Below, one piece after another: positions 17,001 to 23,764 of a stretch of DNA of 39,248 nucleotides. The translations under genes were made by a program, and so were the position numbers. Within the stretch, counting starts at the first letter, position 1. The number at the start of each line of letters is the position of its first letter. The stretch lies in NCBI GenBank assembly GCA_029260055.1, contig JAJDDX010000313.1, positions 1-39,248 of the forward strand, read 5' to 3'. This stretch comes from Phycisphaerae bacterium. GTDB taxonomy: Bacteria; Planctomycetota; Phycisphaerae; UBA1845. The notes below the pieces were generated by a model. It ran no database searches, was not told the DNA's origin, and saw only the letters and a list, made by a program, of their open reading frames with translations.

Positions 17001-17727
17001 GAGCGTGGCGGACTCCTTGCTCAAACGGAGCGTCTGGATCATGGGTGGCGACGGTTGGGCGTACGACATCGGCTACGGCGGGCTGGACCACGTGCTCGCT
17101 TCGGGGCGCAACGTCAACGTGCTCGTGCTCGACACCGAGGTCTACTCGAACACCGGCGGACAGATGTCCAAAGCCACGCCGCTCGGTGCCGTCGCCAAGT
17201 TCGCCGCCGCCGGTAAGGCGGTGCAGAAGAAGGACCTTGGCATGATGGCGGTGGCCTACGGGCACGTCTACGTCGCCCAGATCGCGATGGGCTCGTCGGA
17301 CAACCAATGTGTCAAAGCCTTCGTCGAGGCGGAGAGCTACGACGGACCATCCTTGATCATCGCCTACAGCCACTGCATCGCCCACGGCATCAACATGCGC
17401 AAGGGCCTGAGCCACCAGAAGGCGGCCGTCGATTCAGGGCATTGGCCGCTCTATCGATTCGACCCGCGGCGCACGCTGGCCGGCGAGAACCCGATGCAGC
17501 TCGACTCGAAACCGCCGAAGCTTCCGCTTCGGACGTACATGGAGAGTGAGAACCGCTTCGCCATGCTTCTCAAAAGCCAACCGCAGCGTGCGGAGGCTCT
17601 GGTGCGTCAGGCGCAGCAAGCGGCAACGGCTCGGTATCAGGAGTACGCCCGGCTGGCCGCAGCGGACGGCAATGAACAGAAGAAGGACACCGGCGCGGGT
17701 CGACAAACGGTCGGCACCGGTGCCTAG
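14095..17727 (+). CDS. nifJ: Pyruvate:ferredoxin (flavodoxin) oxidoreductase
   Basis: A 1210-aa single-chain PFOR, close to the usual length of about 1,170-1,200. I placed the start at ATG 14095, preceded by AAAGGA; ATG 14122 is an alternative, and the GTG frame upstream lacks homologous sequence. The order of domains is canonical: pyrimidine-binding domain with YPITPSSGMGEWAD, a CoA-binding middle, then a two-[4Fe-4S] ferredoxin domain (Cys705/708/711/715 and Cys761/764/767/771). A third cluster lies in the TPP domain (Cys835, Cys838, Cys863 and a late Cys in NQCVKAF), with the TPP/Mg motif GDGWAYDIGYGGLDH near 985. It converts pyruvate plus CoA to acetyl-CoA, CO2 and reduced ferredoxin, and is oxygen-sensitive. 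Its location beside a globin-sensor kinase and behind a sigma-54-like promoter suggests control by oxygen or redox state. Confidence 0.97.
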   Translation: MENAEQATSMPRQKITIEGNEAAAYVAYQCSDNAAIYPITPSSGMGEWADQWSAEGKPNIWGTVPHVIEMQSEGGAAGAVHGALQTGALATTFTASQGLLLMIPNMYKIAGELTAAVFHVSARAIATHALSIFGDHSDVMAARSTGFAFLAAGSVQEVMDLATVSHAATLKARVPFVHFFDGFRTSHEVLKIEALTQDDLRAMIDNDLVLAHRARAMNPENPVVRGTAQNPDVFFQAREAVNPYYDACPGIVQEMMDRFGKLVGRQYHLFDYVGHPEADRVIIAMGSGAEAVHETVDHLNAGGEKVGLVKVRLYRPFDSERFITALPKSARVVTVLDRTKEPGATGEPLYQDVVTAMMEHHASGGNGFAKLPRVIGGRYGLSSKEFNAAMVKGVFDEMTKDAPKNHFVVGINDDVTNNSIDYAPGFTSEDDDTVRAVFFGLGSDGTVGANKNSIKIIGEETDNYAQGYFVYDSKKAGSVTVSHLRFGKKPIRSSYLIHKASFVACHQAALIEQIDVLDLADPGAIFLLNTHAAADSAFDTLPREVQQQIIDKGIKLYVIDAYKVAGELGLGARINTIMQTCFFAISGVLPRDEAIEKIKAAIQKTYGKKGEAVVKSNFAAVDKALENLHEAAVGGSVTSQRCRAAHVSQDAPEFVRNVTAEMIAGRGDGLPVSSMPADGTFPTGTTKWEKRNIGLDIPVWDPGTCIQCNKCALVCPHAAIRASAFEPASLENAPATFKSIDARGGEYKGLKFTIQVAPEDCTGCSLCVEACPAKNKKEVRLKAINMAPQAPVRDTERENYAFFLDIPELDRTAHKIGSVKGSQFALPLFEYSGACVGCGETPYVKLVSQLFGDRAIIGNATGCSSIYGGNLPTTPWTTNADGRGPTWSNSLFEDNAEFGLGFRLSLDKQNEYARELLEKLSAEIGPDLVRPLLECKPTDEAGIRTQRQFVAQLKERLPKIGAPDAANLMSVADSLLKRSVWIMGGDGWAYDIGYGGLDHVLASGRNVNVLVLDTEVYSNTGGQMSKATPLGAVAKFAAAGKAVQKKDLGMMAVAYGHVYVAQIAMGSSDNQCVKAFVEAESYDGPSLIIAYSHCIAHGINMRKGLSHQKAAVDSGHWPLYRFDPRRTLAGENPMQLDSKPPKLPLRTYMESENRFAMLLKSQPQRAEALVRQAQQAATARYQEYARLAAADGNEQKKDTGAGRQTVGTGA

Positions 17728-17745
17728 AATACAATAGCAGGATTG

Positions 17746-18738
17746 ATGATGGATCTATCAACCGAATACCTCGGCATGAAGCTCAAGAACCCGCTGGTGG
17801 CGGGGCCCTCCCCGATTACGCGGGACCTGGATAACATTCGCGCGCTCGAGGACGCCGGCGTCGGCGCCGTCGTCCTGAACTCGCTGTTCGAGGAAGAGAT
17901 CGCCCACGGACACGGCGCCCACGATCACTTTCTCGACCACAGTACCGAGTCGCACGCGGAGTCCACGTCGTATGCGCCGGCGCTCGATTACACGCCGGTG
18001 GGCACTGAGCCTTACCTCGAACACCTCCGCGCCGTGAAGCAGGCGGTCGGCATTCCGGTGTTCGCGAGCCTCAACGGCTGCACACGCGGCGGCTGGGTCG
18101 AGTTCGCATCGGAACTCGAGCAGGCCGGCGCCGACGGACTCGAACTGAACGTCTATCAAGTCGCCACCGACCCGGAGGTAAGCCCGGCCGACGTGGAGAA
18201 CAACTACGCGGAGATCCTGTCGGCCGTCTCGAAGGCCGTCCGGATCCCCGTAGCCATGAAGCTCGCCCCTTACTTCAGTTCGCTGCCGCACATGGCCAAA
18301 CGTCTGGAGGAATGCGGGGCGGCGGGCTTCGTCTTGTTCAACCGTTTCTACCAGCCGGACATCGATATCGACACGCTTGAAGCGGTCCCCAACCTGTCGC
18401 TCAGCGCGCCTCACGAGGTGCGTCTGCCGCTAAGGTGGATTGCCATTCTGGATCCGGTGGTGAAGGCATCGCTGGCGGCCAGCACTGCGGTCTACACCTG
18501 GGCGGAAGTGGTCAAGCTGCTGATGGTCGGAGCCGACGTGACACAGCTTTGCGCCACGCTCCTGCGTAACGGTGCGCCCGTGGTACCGAAGCTCCTCGAG
18601 GGTCTGACGGCCTGGATGGAGGAGCACGAGTACGAGAGCGTCACCCAACTCCAGGGCTGCATGAATCACCGCACCACGAGCGATCCCGGTGCGTTCGAGC
18701 GCGCTAACTACTTGCGCGCGTTGCAGTCGTACGCCTGA
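17746..18738 (+). CDS. Dihydroorotate dehydrogenase-like flavoprotein linked to nifJ
   Basis: A 330-aa TIM-barrel protein starting at ATG 17746, 18 bp after nifJ, so very likely in the same operon; ATG 17749 is an alternative start. It matches the dihydroorotate dehydrogenase-like family (LSTEYLGMKLKNPLVAGPSP, ADGLELNVYQV, VGADVTQLCATLLRNG as the phosphate/FMN-binding end). The 'ELNxSCPN' segment of true DHODs, which precedes the catalytic Cys or Ser, is replaced by ELNVYQVATDPE, so it should not be pyrimidine-biosynthetic. Genes of this type recur next to nifJ in anaerobes; the substrate is unknown. An FMN oxidoreductase coupled to ferredoxin or PFOR is a reasonable guess. Confidence 0.9.
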   Translation: MMDLSTEYLGMKLKNPLVAGPSPITRDLDNIRALEDAGVGAVVLNSLFEEEIAHGHGAHDHFLDHSTESHAESTSYAPALDYTPVGTEPYLEHLRAVKQAVGIPVFASLNGCTRGGWVEFASELEQAGADGLELNVYQVATDPEVSPADVENNYAEILSAVSKAVRIPVAMKLAPYFSSLPHMAKRLEECGAAGFVLFNRFYQPDIDIDTLEAVPNLSLSAPHEVRLPLRWIAILDPVVKASLAASTAVYTWAEVVKLLMVGADVTQLCATLLRNGAPVVPKLLEGLTAWMEEHEYESVTQLQGCMNHRTTSDPGAFERANYLRALQSYA

Positions 18739-18831
18739 CCCCAGGCGTCGACACCTAACGTTTTGCCGACCCGGTGGCATCCGGTCGCTCGCGGCGTTCC
18801 TGCGAATCGCACGAATGCAAAGGAGGCGACC

Positions 18832-19554
18832 ATGCCCGGCCAATCAACGACCCGCGACCCCGCACTCACCAGAATCGTCGAACGCCAGATGCGCAACTGG
18901 GAGCTGGCGCGTACACAGCACCCGACGGACGCCCGGCAAGAACCGGCCGAAGTCGCCGAATTCATCGCCGTATCCCGCCAAGTGGGAGCCGGCGGCGCCG
19001 AAGTCGCCGCGATGCTCGGCGAAAGGCTCGGGTGGCCCGTGTTTGACAAGACCATTCTCCAGGTCATGGCCGGTACCGACGAGATCAGGCGAAAGCTCTA
19101 CGATTCAATGGACGAACGTGACATTGGGTGGTTTGAGGAGGCCCTGAGAGCCTTCGCCGATCCGGCGTTTGTCAAGAATGACTACTTCCACAGGTTGGTG
19201 GAAACGGTCCTCTTTATCGCGAGAAAGAGCCCGGCAGTCTTTCTCGGGCGTGCGGTCGACCTCATTCTACCGAGACAGGCCGGGTTCCGGGTGCGACTTG
19301 TGGCCCCACTTGACAATAGGTTAAGTAACTTTACACGTGAATTCGACGTCTCCGGCGACGAAGCAAGGCAGCAGATTCCCCAGCTCGACAGCCAACGCGC
19401 CGAGTTCACTCGCAAGCACTTTGCCACCGAACCGGACGATCCGCAGCGGTATGACCTCATTGTCAACATGGCGAGTTTCGAGCCTTCCGACGCCGCAGAG
19501 CTGATCTTCTCGGCCCGCGCGAAGCTGAGGAGGTTAAGTCCCGACACTGCCTGA
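18832..19554 (+). CDS. Cytidylate kinase-like P-loop protein
   Basis: A 240-aa protein with a strong AAAGGAGG site six bases before ATG 18832, which fixes the start. It belongs to the cytidylate kinase-like family: SRQVGAGGAEVAAMLGERLG at about residues 47-66 carries the modified P-loop (GxGGxE in place of GxxxxGKT), and FDKTIL follows as in CMP kinases. The FLGRAVDLILP and VRLVAPLDNR segments match the nucleotide-binding and lid region. Family members are not proven CMP kinases and many are of unknown function. It lies 93 bp downstream of the DHOD-like gene on the same strand and may be the last gene of the nifJ transcription unit, though its own good ribosome-binding site permits independent expression. 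Confidence 0.85.
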   Translation: MPGQSTTRDPALTRIVERQMRNWELARTQHPTDARQEPAEVAEFIAVSRQVGAGGAEVAAMLGERLGWPVFDKTILQVMAGTDEIRRKLYDSMDERDIGWFEEALRAFADPAFVKNDYFHRLVETVLFIARKSPAVFLGRAVDLILPRQAGFRVRLVAPLDNRLSNFTREFDVSGDEARQQIPQLDSQRAEFTRKHFATEPDDPQRYDLIVNMASFEPSDAAELIFSARAKLRRLSPDTA

Positions 19555-19560
19555 GCGGCT

Positions 19561-19597
19561 TCCGCCGACGCACGCTCACTTCAATACGCTCGGCGGA
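19561..19597 (+). terminator. Hairpin after the cytidylate kinase-like gene
   Basis: TCCGCCGA (19561-19568) and TCGGCGGA (19590-19597) are a perfect 8-bp inverted repeat with a 21-nt loop, just after the stop codon. No T-run follows, so it may stabilise the 3' end or act with Rho rather than as an intrinsic terminator. Confidence 0.35.
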
Positions 19598-20021
19598 GTA
19601 GTCTCGGCGCGTCGTTCTTGAGAAGAGATTCCCACAAACGGCAAGCCCAAGCGCCCGGGACTCGTGTCAATGACTGTCGTCAAAAGACGTCGCCGAGCGC
19701 AGCGGCTCGAGTTCCGTCCGATCGCCGGAGCCAAGTCTCGAACCGTTTTTGCTCGCTGGCGGCCATGTGCGGTTTGGCACGCCGCTGGCGGGAATCCCCC
19801 AGGGCAGGTGCCCGGTTGGACCTCACGGGGTACCGGCAACGCGTCCTGTGACCGCCCGGCGCCATTCCCGCTCATGGCATGGAACTTGCCTTTGAATCTT
19901 GTGCTTGTAAGAATCGGGAAGGGTACCGGAGACTGTAACCCGAACGAGATGTATGCAGGGCTGGAGGTCTTGCCGTCGCGGCGAAAGTGTCGCTGCAATT
20001 CCCGCCCTGACAACGGAAACT

Positions 20022-20107
20022 GAGTCGCGTGCGCCAGTGGGTTAACCCCCTTCCGACTTCCCTCTCCTCCGGCCCGAAACGGGAGGGAACCCCTGGCGCC
20101 GCGGCTC
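20022..20107. repeat. Hairpin repeat unit, copy 1
   Basis: Copy 1 of an 86-87 bp unit. Its ends (GAGTCGCG and CGCGGCTC) and next inner arms (CGCCAGTGGGTT and AACCCCTGGCG) are inverted repeats, and the centre holds TTCCCTCTCC...GGCCCGAA, which is identical over 21 nt in all three copies. The inner stem is CCCG-AAA-CGGG. Confidence 0.8.
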
Positions 20108-20170
20108 TTCAATAAACTGGGCAAGGACGCGACCCGAATCGGACGTTGGGTCTCGTTCCGCCGAATCAAC

Positions 20171-20257
20171 GAGTCGCTGACGCCAGGGGAACAATTCCCT
20201 TCCGATTTCCCTCTCCTCCGGCCCGAACACGGAAGGGACCCCCTGGCGTTGCGGCCC
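20171..20257. repeat. Hairpin repeat unit, copy 2
   Basis: Copy 2 begins 149 bp after copy 1. Its arms CGCCAGGGG (20181-20189) and CCCCTGGCG (20240-20248) are a perfect 9-bp inverted repeat, with the shared 21-nt core between them. Confidence 0.8.
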
Positions 20258-20329
20258 TTGATCTTCGAGGACCAATCAGGTAGTTTATCAGGTAACTTAA
20301 GAATCGACCCCCAATTGGGAAGAACCAAA

Positions 20330-20416
20330 GGGTCGCGAACGTCAGCGGGATCATCCCCTCCCGAGTTCCCTCTCCTCCGGCCCGAATACGGGAGGGAGCC
20401 GCTGGTGTCGCGACCC
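20330..20416. repeat. Hairpin repeat unit, copy 3, with T-run
   Basis: Copy 3 begins 159 bp after copy 2. Its outer arms GGGTCGCGA and TCGCGACCC are a perfect 9-bp inverted repeat and the inner hairpin is CCCG-AATA-CGGG (20381-20392). It is followed by a T-rich run (20417-20428, TCCTTCTTTTTT), so on the plus strand this copy looks like an intrinsic terminator. Confidence 0.8.
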
Positions 20417-20494
20417 TCCTTCTTTTTTACTGATGCAAGAGAGGCGAGTTCCGGCAGCGGCTTGCCGGCTTACTCGCGGACCGTCGAGTGCTTC

Positions 20495-20523
20495 TTGCGC
20501 TTCGGCGCCATCCTTCGTATACT
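20495..20523 (+). promoter_or_regulatory. Candidate sigma-70 promoter of the hemerythrin gene
   Basis: TTGCGC (20495-20500) and TATACT (20518-20523) are separated by 17 nt. The predicted start near 20530 leaves a leader of about 60 nt ending in AGGAG before the ATG. Confidence 0.5.
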
Positions 20524-20590
20524 TGCGGCAGCATCGGGAACGCCCTCGGGGCGCGGGCTTGGACGTGGTTGAACCTACCAGGAGAACGGC

Positions 20591-21043
20591 ATGGACACGG
20601 CCGAGTTTGCCAGACGCATACGGGACGAGCACGAGCAGGTCAACGAATTGGCGGAAGCGTTACGGACGCAGACAGCCGTCGTTCCGCGCGCCGGCACGGA
20701 GCACTGGCTTCGCCGATTGAAGGACCGTTTCGAACACTTCCGCGCTCATCAATACAAACACATGGCCCTCGAGGAGCAGGAGGGCTACATGACCTTGGTC
20801 GTCGAGCGCCGTCCCACGTTGTCAGCGCAAGTGGAGCACCTGAAGCATGAGCACCGCCAGTTCGCGCACCTCATGGATCGAATCCACGAGACGCTCGAAG
20901 TCCTCGAACCGACCGACGCGCTGGTGGCGTTCGATTGCTGCCGCCGAGTCGACCAGTTGCTATCGTATATCGATCGCCACGAGAATGACGAGAACTTGCT
21001 GATGACGTACGTATTCACACAGGACATGGGCGCGCACGACTGA
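20591..21043 (+). CDS. Hemerythrin-like HHE-domain protein
   Basis: A 150-aa all-helical protein with AGGAG seven bases before ATG 20591. Candidate diiron ligands are spaced as in hemerythrin-like HHE proteins: His14 (RDEHEQV), His49/His53 (FEHFRAHQ), His57 with Glu61 (HMALEE), His86/His88 (LKHEHRQ) and His130 with Glu134 (DRHENDENLL). Such proteins bind O2 or respond to nitrosative and oxidative stress; this one has no attached output domain or signal peptide, so it acts in the cytoplasm. It lies downstream of the oxygen-sensitive PFOR cluster but behind its own promoter and the repeat block. O2 scavenging or repair of iron clusters is inferred, not shown. Confidence 0.87.
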   Translation: MDTAEFARRIRDEHEQVNELAEALRTQTAVVPRAGTEHWLRRLKDRFEHFRAHQYKHMALEEQEGYMTLVVERRPTLSAQVEHLKHEHRQFAHLMDRIHETLEVLEPTDALVAFDCCRRVDQLLSYIDRHENDENLLMTYVFTQDMGAHD

Positions 21044-21059
21044 CGCTCGCGCGGCACGA

Positions 21060-23612
21060 TCACCCGGCGTCTGGCTCTTCCACCGGTGCTTCTTCCTGGG
21101 CGAAGCTGAAACTCTCCAGCCCCTGGATCGCCTTGACCCAGTATTCGAAGGCCTTACCCACCGCCAGTCCCAAGAGCGAGCCCTCGGGGTAGACGCCCGT
21201 CTCATCCCGGCACCCCGCCAGCGTACTGGTAAGTAGCTCCAGCGCCTCGTGGATCGTGTCGACGCTGTAGACGTGGAACTTGCCGTCGGCGCACGCTTCG
21301 ACCACGTCGTGGCGAAGCATGAGATCCCGCACGCAGGACTTCGGAATGATGACGCCTTGCGTCCCGGTCAGGCCGAGGTCGAAACAGGTGTCGAAGAAAC
21401 CCTCGACCTTCTCATTGGCTGCGCCGATCGCGAGGATGTTCCCGACCTGATCGACCGCACCGGTCATCGCCAGATCCTGACGGAGCGGCACTTCCGTCAG
21501 CGCACTGATCAGGCAGCACACCTCCGCGCCGGAGGCCGAATCTCCGTCGATTCCACCGTAGCTCTGTTCGAGTGCGATGGAAGCGTGGAATGCGAGCGGA
21601 TGTTCCGTCTTCAGCAAGGACCGCAGCAACCCGCTGAGGATATGGAACCCTTTCGTGTGTACGGAGCCGCTCAGGTTTGACTCGCCTTCGATGTTGATCA
21701 CGCCGGCCGAACCCGGGCCGATGCTGGCCGTGATTCGCGCGGGGAACCCATACACCAGCGGCCCGGCATGCGTGACCGCGAGCCCGTTGACCTGCCCCAC
21801 CTTGGTTCCGGTCGTGGCCACTCGAATCGTGCCGTCGGCCAACATCTCGCGGAAGCGCTTGGAGGGCAACTCGGCGCGCTTCTTGGTGCGGCGAATGGCG
21901 TCGCGCACGTCATCGCCGTTGACGAGGTCGTGTCGCTCTTTCCCGGCAACGTAGGCGGCTTCGTGCGCGATGTCGGCAAGTCGCCCGAACCGCGTCGTCA
22001 GATCGTTCTTTCCCCCGGCGATTCGAGCGCCGTGCTCGACGAGCGCCGCGACCGCCGAGTTAGAGAAAGCCGACAGGTCCTCCTCTTTGGCGATGCGCGC
22101 CAACACGGCGCTGTATTGGGCGATGCCGTGCTCATCGCGGTCGATCATCTGGCCGAAATCCGCGAGCACTTTGAACAGGTAAGGGAAGTCCGGATCGTAG
22201 GCATCGAGCTGATAATAGATCTCGGCGTCGCCGAGCAGAATGACCTTGACGTTCACCTCGATCGGTTCCGGGGTCAGGTAAGGCCCCCACCACGGCGCCG
22301 TCATCTCCGGCGGCATGATCTCGAGGCGCCCCGTGCGCAGTGTGCGCAAGAGGACTTTCCACGCGCCGGGTTCGCGGAGCACCTCGCGCGCTTCGAGAAT
22401 CAAATAGCCACCGTCCGCCCGCAACAACGAACCCGCACGCACCATCAGGTGATCGCTCTGCCCTCGGCCTCTGCCGTCGTACTTCTGATCGATCGAACCG
22501 AGCAGGTTGCTCATGGTCGGCGTGTTTTCGACGTTGATCGAACAAGAGAGATCGTCGGCGTGGCTCATCAAGACATTCACGCGATAGCGACGCAGGTATT
22601 CGTCGTCCTCGAACTCCTTCGCGGGAGCGCGGATCGAAGCTACGTCGGTGACGAGTTCGTCGAGGAAGGTGGCCACGGCTGAATCCGTGAATCGAACCTT
22701 GAGACATTCGACGAACCCCTCGAGGACCAATCGCACCGCTTCGTGTCGCAGGTCGCGGACCGCATCCGCGTGGTGCCGTTGGAGTTCGTTCGTCTTGGTC
22801 ATCATTTCGCGGAGTGGGTCCTGGAACGACGCGACGCGATCCTGGTAGTCAGTCGCGGCTTCATCACTGATCGCCCCCTCGCCGCGCAGCTTCTCCCACT
22901 CTTCCGGTGACACCGCCTTGCCTTCGACGAGCGGCAGCAACGCCGCCTGCGTCGCGGGGCCCACTTGCACACTGACCAGCGCCAAGCCCGCCTCACGAAC
23001 GGACTCCTCGAACGGCTTGACCACCTCGTCAATCTTCGTCTTGGTCGCTCGATCGAGCGCGGCGCGCCTGGTTCTCATGGCGTCCGAAGACACCGCGCCT
23101 TCCAGGTCATCGCGTATGAAGTCGACGAGGTCGTCGACATGTCGCGCGAGTACGGGGCCGTCGCCGCGCGGGAGCGTGATGAGGCGCGGACGGGACGGCT
23201 GTGAGAAGTTGTGTACGTAGCATCGGTCCTGCGCCAAAGGGCATGCCAAGCGCGTGTCTTCGAGGAGTCGACGGACCAGCGTCATCCGCCCCGTCCCCGC
23301 CAAGCCCCGGACAAAGATATTCTGTCCCGGAGCCCTCGTCTCGAGCCCGAAACGCAGGGCTTCCATCGCCGCGTCCTGCCCGATGACGTCTGTCGCCGGT
23401 TCAACCTCGTCCGTGGTTTCGAACGGAAGGGACTTCGGATCGCAGCGCCACCGAAGGTCATCGACCGCGAGCGGCTTGTGCTCCGGCGCCGGCTCCATAA
23501 CGATCACTTCCCGGTCGTCTCCGGTGCCGCCTACCTCTTCGGTCGACCCGCCATCGGGCGCATGAGCCTCCTCGGGAACGCGGTCATCCTTCTTGCGCTT
23601 GCGGCTCGCCAT
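21060..23612 (-). CDS. Lon-like protease with degenerate P-loop (AAA_32/Lon_C type)
   Basis: An 850-aa protein starting at ATG 23612. After a charged N-terminus (1-45) comes an AAA-like domain, interrupted by a long helical insertion (about 170-340). The P-loop at 103-110 reads GLAGTGRM, with Arg in place of the Walker Lys. The C-terminal Lon protease domain has the dyad Ser692 (GGIDGDSASGAE) and Lys735 (AANEKVEGFF), as in the Lon-related putative proteases of the YcbZ/AAA_32 family. Proteolysis should be intact, while ATP use is doubtful from the P-loop alone. There is no membrane anchor, so it is cytosolic rather than LonB-archaeal. It converges on the hemerythrin gene with a 16-bp gap. Substrates are unknown. 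Confidence 0.92.
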   Translation of the reverse strand: MASRKRKKDDRVPEEAHAPDGGSTEEVGGTGDDREVIVMEPAPEHKPLAVDDLRWRCDPKSLPFETTDEVEPATDVIGQDAAMEALRFGLETRAPGQNIFVRGLAGTGRMTLVRRLLEDTRLACPLAQDRCYVHNFSQPSRPRLITLPRGDGPVLARHVDDLVDFIRDDLEGAVSSDAMRTRRAALDRATKTKIDEVVKPFEESVREAGLALVSVQVGPATQAALLPLVEGKAVSPEEWEKLRGEGAISDEAATDYQDRVASFQDPLREMMTKTNELQRHHADAVRDLRHEAVRLVLEGFVECLKVRFTDSAVATFLDELVTDVASIRAPAKEFEDDEYLRRYRVNVLMSHADDLSCSINVENTPTMSNLLGSIDQKYDGRGRGQSDHLMVRAGSLLRADGGYLILEAREVLREPGAWKVLLRTLRTGRLEIMPPEMTAPWWGPYLTPEPIEVNVKVILLGDAEIYYQLDAYDPDFPYLFKVLADFGQMIDRDEHGIAQYSAVLARIAKEEDLSAFSNSAVAALVEHGARIAGGKNDLTTRFGRLADIAHEAAYVAGKERHDLVNGDDVRDAIRRTKKRAELPSKRFREMLADGTIRVATTGTKVGQVNGLAVTHAGPLVYGFPARITASIGPGSAGVINIEGESNLSGSVHTKGFHILSGLLRSLLKTEHPLAFHASIALEQSYGGIDGDSASGAEVCCLISALTEVPLRQDLAMTGAVDQVGNILAIGAANEKVEGFFDTCFDLGLTGTQGVIIPKSCVRDLMLRHDVVEACADGKFHVYSVDTIHEALELLTSTLAGCRDETGVYPEGSLLGLAVGKAFEYWVKAIQGLESFSFAQEEAPVEEPDAG

Positions 23613-23764
23613 ACTCCGACTCCCGAAAATGCGGGACTGATCGTCCGCTCACTTGCGGCAACCGCCCGCCTGCGTAAAACCGTTCCATCAGCGATGCCGA
23701 GCCCACCGAAGCGCAGGCCCCACGTGAAGCCTAACAGCGATCGGCAACGCCTGTAAGGGCACCT

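Larger units (their letters stand above)
19598..20494. other. Gene-free stretch carrying three hairpin repeats
   Basis: About 0.9 kb without a gene I would defend. Its left half (19598-20021) shows no recognisable feature; an ORF at 19664-20023 has no ribosome-binding site and no family sequence. The right half carries three related palindromic repeats at 20022, 20171 and 20330. Confidence 0.6.

Noticed and set aside
19664-20023. 119-codon plus-strand ORF before the hemerythrin repeats
   Set aside because: No ribosome-binding site, no domain, ends inside the first hairpin repeat; composition looks non-coding.
20022-20416. CRISPR array from the three repeats
   Set aside because: Only three copies, 86-87 bp long with diverged arms, irregular 60-70 bp intervals and no cas genes; nested hairpins fit a REP-like element better.
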